Of a stretch of DNA of 9,753 nucleotides, positions 1 to 5,766 are shown in pieces. A program made the translations under genes and the position numbers. The notes below the pieces were generated by a model. It worked only from the letters and a program-made list of their open reading frames with translations, was not told the origin of the DNA and searched no databases. The number at the start of each line of letters is the position of its first letter. Position 1 is the stretch's first letter. Source of the DNA: an uncultured Kiritimatiellota bacterium (lineage in GTDB: Bacteria; Verrucomicrobiota; Kiritimatiellia; RFP12; UBA1067); the NCBI GenBank assembly GCA_934654805.1, contig CAKUGW010000117.1:1-9753 (forward strand). Reading direction: 5' to 3'.

Positions 1-242
1 TGGACGTCGGCGGCGAGGTGAAGACGAACGAGGGGCGGATCGACATGACGGCGGAGACGCCGGAGCATGGCTACGTGATCGAGTTCAAGCTCGGCGCGTC
101 GGCGGCAGCGGCGATCGCGCAGATCAAGGCGAACCATTACGCCGACCGCTTCGCCGGCAACGGCAAGACGCTCACGCTCATCGGCCTCGCGTTCTCGAAG
201 GAGAGGCGCACCATCGTCGACGCGGCGGTCGAGCGGCCGTGA
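1..242 (+). CDS. PD-(D/E)XK nuclease-fold protein, C-terminal fragment (probable AAA-ATPase/PDDEXK_9 type)
   Basis: Only the last ~80 residues are present; the reading frame is open to the left edge (first full codon at 3), so the gene begins outside the window. The fragment reads GRIDM, then about ten residues on YVIEFKL. This is the D...ExK core of the PD-(D/E)XK nuclease fold: Asp on one strand, then Glu-x-Lys on the next. A helix with QIKANHYADRF and a strand with LTLIGLAFS follow, as in the C-terminal PDDEXK_9 (DUF1703) domain of proteins that carry an N-terminal AAA-ATPase-like domain. That family is often multicopy in gut Bacteroidetes and Verrucomicrobia relatives, and its role is poorly known. 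The TGA stop (240-242) overlaps the GTG start of the regulator, so the two genes may be translationally coupled. Fold assignment is fairly secure; the ATPase part is inferred because it is not visible. Confidence 0.75.
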   Translation, partial: DVGGEVKTNEGRIDMTAETPEHGYVIEFKLGASAAAAIAQIKANHYADRFAGNGKTLTLIGLAFSKERRTIVDAAVERP

Positions 243-1414
243 AGACGATCCTCTATTTCCAGTCCGGGCTGAACGAGGACAACCTCGCGAAGCTGGAGGG
301 CGTCTGCTGGTACGCGAAAGCGGCCCGCTGGCGCGTCCAGACCGTCCTCTACGCGGACGCGAGCTTCGGCCGGATTTCGTGCGGCGGAGACTGCTCGGAC
401 GTCGCGCGGCTCATCGACCTCTGGAAGCCGGCGGGCGCCATCGTTGAGAGCGGGTCCCTGCGCACGCGGCTGACAGCCCAGGAGTTCGGCGGTCTGCCGC
501 TGGTGTTTCTCGACCGGGACGCGGAGCCGGGCGCGGTCTGCGTGACGAGCGACGCGCGCGCCGTCGCGGAAGCGGCGGCCCATGTGCTTTTGCCGCTGGG
601 GTGCGCGGCCTACGGCTACGTGCCGTTCACGGCGGACGTCTACTGGAGCCGCGATCGCGGCCTCCGATTCGCCGAGCTGGTCCGGCTCAACGGACGGGAC
701 TGCCGGATCTTCCGTCCGGAGGCCGTGTGCGCGGACGCGGGGCTGTTCAGCCGACGGCTGACCGACTGGCTGAAGGCGGCGCCGCGTCCGTTCGGCGTCT
801 TCGCGGCGAACGACTACATGGGGGTGATCGTGCTGGACTGCGCCCGCGCGGCCGGGCTTAAGGTCCCGGGCGACGTGGCCGTCCTTGGCGTCGATGACAA
901 CAGGACCCTTTGCGACCGTTCCGTTCCGACGCTGTCGAGTGTCATCCCCGACTTCGGACGGGCGGGCGCTGTGGCGGCCGAGCTGCTGGACTGTCTCCTC
1001 TCGAATCCGCCTCGGCGTGTCGTGAACGCCACGTTCGGCGTCCTGGGCGTCAGCCGCCGCGCCTCGACTTTCTGCTATCGGCGGCATGACGTCCGGGTGG
1101 CGGCGGCGGTCGAGTACATCCGGCGGCACGCCTGCGGGCGGATCACCTCGGCGAATGTCGTCGCGCAGATGAGCTGCGCGCGGCGCACGGCGGAGCTGCG
1201 CTTCGGCGAGCTTGTCGGCCACAGCATCCTCGACGAGATCCACGCCGTCCGGCTGGAACACGCCAAGAACCTCCTGCGGCAGCCCCGCGCTTCCGTGCGC
1301 GAGGTCGCCGCCGCCTGCGGCTATCGGACGACCGAGCAGCTGCGCCGCCTCTTCGTTGCGTCGGAGGGGCTTTCGCCCCGTGCCTGGCGACAGCGCTTCG
1401 GTGCGGAACGGTAG
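239..1414 (+). CDS. XylR-like AraC-family transcriptional regulator with sugar-sensing domain
   Basis: 391 residues, close to the ~390 of E. coli XylR. The N-terminal ~270 residues look like a LacI/periplasmic-binding-protein sensor domain. The strongest sign is residues 209-221, VPGDVAVLGVDDN, followed by LSSVIPDFGRAG, the usual XylR-family ligand-domain signature. Residues 286-391 form an AraC/XylS domain with two helix-turn-helix units: ITSANVVAQMSCARRTAELRF, then SVREVAAACGYRTTEQLRRLF and GLSPRAWRQRFG. The protein is cytoplasmic, with no signal peptide. GTG at 239 is chosen because translation from it gives the family's typical beginning (MKTILYFQSGLNEDNLAKLEGV); the Shine-Dalgarno is weak, which fits coupling to the upstream gene whose TGA it overlaps by 3 bases. 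The gene sits directly ahead of a glycoside hydrolase operon on the same strand, so it very likely controls that operon. The inducer is unknown; xylose should not be assumed. Confidence 0.9.
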   Translation: MKTILYFQSGLNEDNLAKLEGVCWYAKAARWRVQTVLYADASFGRISCGGDCSDVARLIDLWKPAGAIVESGSLRTRLTAQEFGGLPLVFLDRDAEPGAVCVTSDARAVAEAAAHVLLPLGCAAYGYVPFTADVYWSRDRGLRFAELVRLNGRDCRIFRPEAVCADAGLFSRRLTDWLKAAPRPFGVFAANDYMGVIVLDCARAAGLKVPGDVAVLGVDDNRTLCDRSVPTLSSVIPDFGRAGAVAAELLDCLLSNPPRRVVNATFGVLGVSRRASTFCYRRHDVRVAAAVEYIRRHACGRITSANVVAQMSCARRTAELRFGELVGHSILDEIHAVRLEHAKNLLRQPRASVREVAAACGYRTTEQLRRLFVASEGLSPRAWRQRFGAER

Positions 1415-1441
1415 CGAAAACTGTTTGCGGAATCGTAGCGA
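1403..1441 (+). promoter_or_regulatory. Tandem direct-repeat operator candidate for the XylR-like regulator
   Basis: Two copies of a 15-bp sequence, GCGGAACGGTAGCGA (1403-1417) and GCGGAATCGTAGCGA (1427-1441), match at 13 of 15 positions and start 24 bp apart. The first overlaps the last codons and TAG stop of the regulator gene; the second ends 6 bp before the -35-like element. AraC-family proteins bind head-to-tail half-sites about two helical turns apart just upstream of -35, so the arrangement fits an activator site. A shorter similar run, GCGAACGGT (1455-1463), lies between -35 and -10. Binding by the adjacent regulator is inference. Confidence 0.55.
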
Positions 1442-1447
1442 TTTGTG

Positions 1448-1477
1448 TTGTGCCGCGAACGGTCGTTTTGCTATACT
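1448..1477 (+). promoter_or_regulatory. Sigma-70-type promoter with extended -10, driving the hydrolase operon
   Basis: TATACT at 1472-1477 matches the -10 consensus at five of six positions and is preceded by TG one base upstream (1469-1470), the extended -10 motif. TTGTGC at 1448-1453, 18 bp upstream, is a weak -35, as expected for an activator-dependent promoter. The region is visibly less GC-rich than its surroundings. Predicted transcription start is about 1484-1486, only a few bases before the ATG at 1488. Confidence 0.65.
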
Positions 1478-1487
1478 GTGCCTCGCC

Positions 1488-4136
1488 ATGACACTTCCGA
1501 CATTTCTGCTGGCGGCGCTTGTCGCATCCTGCGGGGCCGGCCCGCTTGCGGACGAGGCGGTTTCCGTCGTCCGTGTGCGGTCGACGCCGGGCGGGCCGCA
1601 GGTCTTCGCGGACGGAAAGCCCGTTCCGCCCCGGATGTTCTGGGGGCGGCGCGGCGTGCGGCCTTTGCCGATGGGCTCGGGCCGCTGGACGCGCCACGAG
1701 CTGACGTTCGCCGCGCCGGTCGATGCCGAGCGCGTGAACGTCCATTTCCGCTTCGAGCCGGTTCCGGGCGGCGCGGCGGGACTGCGGAACGTGAACCTCA
1801 AGAAGGGCGGCGCGGCGTGCGGGCCGGGCTTTGCGGACGCCTTTGCGGACGCGGCGGCGTTTCGGAAGGCCTGGCGCGTCTGGCCGCCGGGCGGGGGCGA
1901 GGCCGTGACCGTCTCCAACGGCGTCTGCGCGGTGCGCCTGCCGAAGGCGGCGGGGCGTTCCGACTTTCACCTCAGTTCCGTGCCGTTCGCCGTCCGGGCG
2001 GGCGAGACGCTGACGCTCGCGTTCGAGGCGCGGGGCGTCGGCGCCTGCCGGTGGGTCTTGCCGAACGTCTACCGCATCGCGGCCGACGGGCGGCACGACT
2101 CGCTCGTCTCGGGCGACGGCAACACGCTTCTTTCGACGGCGCGCAAGGCGGCCGCCGCCGGCGTCGATTTCGTCTCCTACAGCGCGCCGTGCCCCTGGCG
2201 CGCCGAGGGAATCGATTTCTCGGAGGCCGACGCGCTGGCCGATGCGCTCATCGCCGTGAACCCGAACGTGCGCCTCGTGCCGCGCGTGAGCGTCAACGCC
2301 CCCGCCTGGTGGCTGAAGGCGAATCCCGGCCATCGCATGCGCCTGGACGGCCCGGCGGGCGAATGCCCGGAGATGGCGTCCGTCTCCAGCCGCCTTTACC
2401 GTCAGGCGGCGATCGGCTACATCACCCGCGTCTGCCGCCATCTGATGGAGCGGTATCCTCGTCATTTCGCCGGCATCCACCCGACGGGCCAGAATACCGA
2501 GGAATGGTTCTACTTCCGCTCGTGGAGCCGGATCAACGGCTATGACCCGCAGACGCGCGCGGCGTTCCGCGACTACCTCGGCGATCCGTCGGCGGAGGTT
2601 CCGTCCCCGGACGAACGCGCGGGCGGCGACGGCTCGCGTCCGCTGCTTGACCCGGTTGTGCAGGCGCGCGTGCTCGCGTTCAACCGCTTTCAGCAGCTGG
2701 AGATGTCCGGCTTCGTCGCCGAACTGGCGCGCGCCTGCCGCGCGGCGACGGACGGCAAGAAGCTGGTCGTCCTCTTCTATGGCTATGGCTACGAGTTCGC
2801 GGCGCATCGGCTGGGGCCCGCGAACGCCGGGCACTACGGCCTTGCCGACCTGCTCGCGAAGGCCGGCGGGTCGATAGACGTCCTCTGTTCGCCAATCTCC
2901 TATTTTGACCGCACGTGGTGCGGCTCGGCGCCCAGCATGAGCGCGAGCGAGACTGTCATGCGTCACGGCGTCCTCTGGCTCAACGAGGACGACACGCGCA
3001 CCTTCCGCGACCTTCGCGATGCGGAAATGGTCGGCGAGGGGTCGAAGGTGGACGTCGCGCAGTCCCGCGAGGTCCTGCTGCGCAACACGGCGGAGGCGGC
3101 CGTGCGCGGGTTCGGCAGCTGGTGGATGGATCTTCTCGGACAGGGCTGGCATGACGCGCGCGAGCTGTGGGCCGTCCAGTCCGCGCTCCAGCCGCTCGAA
3201 CGTCGCGTTTGCTGCCGGGCGCGGCCCTATGAGCCGGACACGGCGCTCGTGCTGGACGAGGAGTCGATGCTGCACGTGCGTCCGAACGCGCAGGCTCTCG
3301 CGGGGCCGCTTGTCCGCGAGGCCCGGCGGGACCTCTGCCGCGCGGGCGTCTCGCACGGGCAGTATCTGCTGGCGGACGTCCTGAAACGTCCCTTGATGGC
3401 GAAACTGCAGGTCTTTCCCAATGCCTGGTGCCTTTCGGACGCGGCGGTCGACGGGCTGCTTCGGCAGAAGCGCGAGAATCCGGCGGGACGCGTCTGGTGC
3501 TGGGCGCCGGGCGCGTATCGGGAGGACGGGGCGGAAGACCTGCCGCGCATGAGCCGGCTTGTGGGCTTCCGGATGGCGCGGCGGGGCGACGGCACGGTTG
3601 GCGGCCTGGTCGCGCACCCGACGCCGCCGGGCGTCGCCGCCGGCCTGCGCGCGGACGCGGCCTTGGGCGACCCCGCCCTCCGGGTCCCGTCCTACACGGT
3701 GGCGGACGCGGCGGAGACGGAGGTCTGGGCGCGCTATCCGAACGGCGACCCGGCGATCGTCGTCCGTCCGTCGGCGAACGGCGGAGGGGACGTCTTCTGC
3801 GGGCTTGCGCAGCTGCCGCCCGAATTCGTCCATGCCGTCGCGCGGCGTTTCGGCGCGCACGGCTACTTGGCGCGCGCGGACGTCGGCAAGGCGAGCGTCT
3901 ATGCGGCGCCGGGCGCGCTGGACGGAGGGAAGACGGGTCTTGGCGTCATCCAGGCGATGGAGGACGCGGCCGTGACGCTGACGCTTCCGGCGCGCGCGGA
4001 CGTCCGCGACGCGCTTTCGGGAGAGGCCCTGGGCGTGGGCGCGGCGATTCCGCTCGCGCTGCGGCAGGGCGAGGTGAGGGTTTTCACGTTCGGCGAAGCC
4101 GGACAGGAAACGCGACAGGCACGAACCGTGCCGTAA
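1488..4136 (+). CDS. Exported GH42-like (clan GH-A) glycoside hydrolase, possible lipoprotein
   Basis: 882 residues from ATG 1488. The N-terminus is hydrophobic and ends in a lipobox-like VASC (Cys15), but it is short and has no positive charge, so lipidation is plausible rather than certain. FADGKPVPPRMFWG (40-53) looks like the first barrel strand of a clan GH-A enzyme. Residues ~54-210 look like an inserted beta-rich, jelly-roll-type carbohydrate-binding domain, and the barrel resumes near 212. Candidate catalytic residues are a Glu in HPTGQNTEEW (338 or 339; acid/base) and Glu500 in VLWLNEDD (nucleophile). Residues ~585-725 resemble the Rossmann-like trimerisation domain of GH42 beta-galactosidases, and the last ~55 residues a small beta domain. 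The likely reaction is exo-hydrolysis of a beta-linked sugar, galactose by family analogy; specificity is unproven. An upstream in-frame extension overlaps the promoter and regulator gene and gives no better signal peptide, so it was not used. First gene of the operon. Confidence 0.7.
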   Translation: MTLPTFLLAALVASCGAGPLADEAVSVVRVRSTPGGPQVFADGKPVPPRMFWGRRGVRPLPMGSGRWTRHELTFAAPVDAERVNVHFRFEPVPGGAAGLRNVNLKKGGAACGPGFADAFADAAAFRKAWRVWPPGGGEAVTVSNGVCAVRLPKAAGRSDFHLSSVPFAVRAGETLTLAFEARGVGACRWVLPNVYRIAADGRHDSLVSGDGNTLLSTARKAAAAGVDFVSYSAPCPWRAEGIDFSEADALADALIAVNPNVRLVPRVSVNAPAWWLKANPGHRMRLDGPAGECPEMASVSSRLYRQAAIGYITRVCRHLMERYPRHFAGIHPTGQNTEEWFYFRSWSRINGYDPQTRAAFRDYLGDPSAEVPSPDERAGGDGSRPLLDPVVQARVLAFNRFQQLEMSGFVAELARACRAATDGKKLVVLFYGYGYEFAAHRLGPANAGHYGLADLLAKAGGSIDVLCSPISYFDRTWCGSAPSMSASETVMRHGVLWLNEDDTRTFRDLRDAEMVGEGSKVDVAQSREVLLRNTAEAAVRGFGSWWMDLLGQGWHDARELWAVQSALQPLERRVCCRARPYEPDTALVLDEESMLHVRPNAQALAGPLVREARRDLCRAGVSHGQYLLADVLKRPLMAKLQVFPNAWCLSDAAVDGLLRQKRENPAGRVWCWAPGAYREDGAEDLPRMSRLVGFRMARRGDGTVGGLVAHPTPPGVAAGLRADAALGDPALRVPSYTVADAAETEVWARYPNGDPAIVVRPSANGGGDVFCGLAQLPPEFVHAVARRFGAHGYLARADVGKASVYAAPGALDGGKTGLGVIQAMEDAAVTLTLPARADVRDALSGEALGVGAAIPLALRQGEVRVFTFGEAGQETRQARTVP
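1830..1853 (+). repeat. 12-bp tandem duplication inside the GH42-like gene
   Basis: TTTGCGGACGCC (1830-1841) is followed directly by TTTGCGGACGCG (1842-1853), 11 of 12 bases identical. It encodes FADAFADA in the presumed carbohydrate-binding insert and stays in frame. It looks like a small slippage duplication with no evident function. Confidence 0.6.
4118..4132 (+). other. Stem-loop at the 3' end of the GH42-like gene
   Basis: GGCACG (4118-4123), loop AAC, then CGTGCC (4127-4132) form a perfect 6-bp GC-rich stem ending one base before the TAA stop (4134-4136). No U-run follows (GTAAAACG), so it is not a convincing intrinsic terminator. It could be a processing or mRNA-stabilising hairpin between the first and second cistrons, or chance in GC-rich DNA. 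Confidence 0.35.
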
Positions 4137-4153
4137 AACGAAACAGAACCAAC

Positions 4154-4160
4154 AGGAGAG
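4154..4160 (+). promoter_or_regulatory. Ribosome binding site for the 73-residue gene
   Basis: AGGAGAG lies 8 bases before ATG 4169 in an A-rich 32-base gap. It fixes the start of the small gene, whose frame is open far upstream inside the GH42-like gene. Confidence 0.8.
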
Positions 4161-4168
4161 TCAAGACG

Positions 4169-4390
4169 ATGAAAAAACTCATGATACTATCCGCACTGGC
4201 CCTTGGCGCGGGGCTGGCGACGGCCGAGCTCCGCTATGAGTTCCAGGACACGTCGAAACGCGTCGAGGTCGTCCCGTCGCAGGGCGCATCCGAGGTCGCG
4301 CCCGGCTTTTCGGCGCGACTTGCCGACCGCGAGCAGTCGGAATCCGTCCTGCTCTCGCTCTGGCGTGGGCTGATGGTTCTCTTCAGGTAA
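4169..4390 (+). CDS. Small secreted protein of unknown function (73 aa)
   Basis: The start at ATG 4169 is set by a strong AGGAG and a textbook signal peptide: MKK, a hydrophobic run, then a likely signal peptidase I cut after ATA at residue 19. The mature part is ~54 residues. It opens ELRYEFQDTSKRVEVVPSQG, is mixed-charge in the middle, and ends with a hydrophobic run, SVLLSLWRGLMVLFR, which could be a beta strand or a membrane-contacting helix. There are no cysteines and no motif I recognise. Its stop TAA (4388-4390) is part of the Shine-Dalgarno of the following FGE-like gene, so the two are tightly linked in translation. The small size, export signal and fixed place ahead of two FGE-like proteins suggest a partner or ligand of them, but that is inference. 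It is a real gene on start signals and signal peptide, not on homology. Confidence 0.75.
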   Translation: MKKLMILSALALGAGLATAELRYEFQDTSKRVEVVPSQGASEVAPGFSARLADREQSESVLLSLWRGLMVLFR

Positions 4391-4395
4391 GGAGG
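4389..4395 (+). promoter_or_regulatory. Ribosome binding site overlapping the upstream stop codon
   Basis: AAGGAGG, 7 bases before ATG 4403, near-perfect anti-16S complementarity. Its first two bases belong to the TAA stop of the small secreted protein gene, which favours coupled translation of the pair. Confidence 0.85.
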
Positions 4396-4402
4396 CCCGG
4401 CA

Positions 4403-5734
4403 ATGAGAAAAATGGTCCTTTCCGTCTGTGTCCTGTCGTCCGCCCTGGCGACGCAGGCCGTGCCGAGGGTCGTCGATTCCAGCGTCACCGTCGACGGGGC
4501 GCGTCCGCGCGCCGTGAAGATCGACTACACGCTGGCCGACGAGCCGGCGGTCGTCACGGTCGAGGTCTTCACGAACGGCGTCGCCGTCGGCGCGTCGGGG
4601 CTTTGCGCGCTCAGGGGCGACGTGAATCGTCTCGTCCAACCCGGACGGCGGCGCATCGTGTGGAACGCCCGCGTCGGCCTTGGCGGCGTCGAGGGCGAGA
4701 TCTCGGTCTCGGCGGAGGTCACGGCGTGGTCGACGAACTGTCCGCCGGACTATCTCGTGGTCGATCTTGTCGGACACGGGGACGAGCCGCGTTTCCGCTA
4801 CTATGTCTCCGAGGCGGCCCTGCCGTTCGAGGGCGGCGTGCAGGACGCGCGCTGCAAGACGGACTACATGGTCTTCCGCAAGATCCCGGCGGCGGGCGTG
4901 ACGTGGCGGATGGGCGCGGGGCCGAGGTCCACGAAGGAGGGGGAGGCGCGCGAGTGCGACGGCTCAAGGGAGAGCCCCCATCTCGTGACCCTTGAAGAGA
5001 ACTACTACCTGGGCGTCTTCGAGGTGACCCAGCGGCAGTACACGAACACCTACCCCCACGCGGCCGGCCTGTCGAGATTCACCCGCGAAGGCGACCTGCG
5101 GCCGGCCGAAAGCACGGAGTACAACATCGTGCGCGGCGGCGCGGACTGGCCCGTCGGCGGGCGCACGTGCGGCGCCTGGGGCTATCTCGCCACGCTCCAG
5201 CAGGCGCTCGGCGTGCCGCCCGGGACATTTGACCTGCCGACCGAGGCGGAGTGGGAGTACGCCTGCCGCGCGGGCTGTGACAAGGCTTACGGCAACGGCG
5301 GCCTGTCGACCTGGGCGGACGAGAAGTCCCCCATGACAGCCCTCGGACGCTTCCGCTACAATGCGACGCCCTCGCACGACGTAACGCGCTATGACGATAC
5401 GGTGTATCCGACCATCGGCCCGGCCGACGGCGGAACGGCCGTCGTCGGTTCCTACGCGCCGAACGCCTGGGGGCTTTACGACATGCACGGCAACGTCTCG
5501 GAACTGTGCCTGGACGGGTTCTGCGAATACACGGACGCGGACTACGATCCGCGCGTCGGGAAGGTCCCGGCGGACGACGCGGCGGCGACCGACTTCCCGC
5601 GCGTCTTTCGCGGCGGCAGCTGGAACGCGAACGGGCATTGCTGTCGTGCGGCGCGGCGCGACAAGGTCGGCAAGCAGAACCAGCGGCCATCCGTGGGCTT
5701 TCGCCTGTGGGCGCCTGCGCGGGCCGTGAAGTGA
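4403..5734 (+). CDS. Secreted FGE-like (SUMF1-fold) protein, copy 1, lacking the FGE cysteine pair
   Basis: 443 residues with a signal peptide (MRK, hydrophobic core, likely cut after TQA at residue 19). Residues ~20-110 are a beta-rich domain with DEPAVVTVEVFTNG (46-59), shared with the next gene. From ~150 onward it is an FGE-sulfatase domain: GVFEVTQRQY, FDLPTEAEWEYA (276-287), GLYDMHGNVSELC (357-369) and RGGSWNANGHCC (403-414), ending GFRL. By eye against human FGE (GGSYMCHRSYC), the first catalytic/copper-binding Cys position is Ala409, while Cys414 falls on the second. A canonical oxidase is therefore unlikely; the C-type-lectin-like fold may instead bind glycan or protein outside the cytoplasm. 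No sulfatase gene is in the window. The following gene, 32 bp on, is a paralogue. An active enzyme with an altered site cannot be excluded. Domain call firm, role uncertain. Confidence 0.85.
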   Translation: MRKMVLSVCVLSSALATQAVPRVVDSSVTVDGARPRAVKIDYTLADEPAVVTVEVFTNGVAVGASGLCALRGDVNRLVQPGRRRIVWNARVGLGGVEGEISVSAEVTAWSTNCPPDYLVVDLVGHGDEPRFRYYVSEAALPFEGGVQDARCKTDYMVFRKIPAAGVTWRMGAGPRSTKEGEARECDGSRESPHLVTLEENYYLGVFEVTQRQYTNTYPHAAGLSRFTREGDLRPAESTEYNIVRGGADWPVGGRTCGAWGYLATLQQALGVPPGTFDLPTEAEWEYACRAGCDKAYGNGGLSTWADEKSPMTALGRFRYNATPSHDVTRYDDTVYPTIGPADGGTAVVGSYAPNAWGLYDMHGNVSELCLDGFCEYTDADYDPRVGKVPADDAAATDFPRVFRGGSWNANGHCCRAARRDKVGKQNQRPSVGFRLWAPARAVK

Positions 5735-5750
5735 GGCTGATGTCAAAAGG

Positions 5751-5757
5751 AAAGGAG
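5751..5757 (+). promoter_or_regulatory. Ribosome binding site deciding the start of FGE-like copy 2
   Basis: AAAGGAG lies 9 bases before ATG 5767. It supports that start over the in-frame ATG at 5740, which has only a poorly spaced GAGG and would put nine extra residues before the signal peptide. Confidence 0.75.
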
Positions 5758-5766
5758 ATCTCAGGC

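Noticed and set aside
1212..1487. Longer N-terminus for the GH42-like gene (in-frame opening back to 1212)
   Set aside because: The extension overlaps the regulator gene, operator and promoter and gives Ser/Arg-rich sequence; ATG 1488 gives the hydrophobic export signal.
137..1918. 593-codon minus-strand open frame across the regulator and promoter region
   Set aside because: Low-complexity composition, and it runs through the regulator, operator and promoter; no credible start or product.
1143..3860. Very long open frame (905 codons) on the minus strand opposite the regulator and GH42-like gene
   Set aside because: The translation is Arg/Ala/Pro-rich with no motif. It is the antisense shadow expected from GC-biased third positions of the real + strand genes.
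4118..4140. Rho-independent terminator after the GH42-like gene
   Set aside because: The stem is good but there is no run of T residues after it, and closely spaced genes continue on the same strand.
3428..4168. Longer form of the small secreted protein starting within the GH42-like gene
   Set aside because: The upstream part is Gly/Arg-rich frame shadow; the Shine-Dalgarno and signal peptide place the start at 4169.
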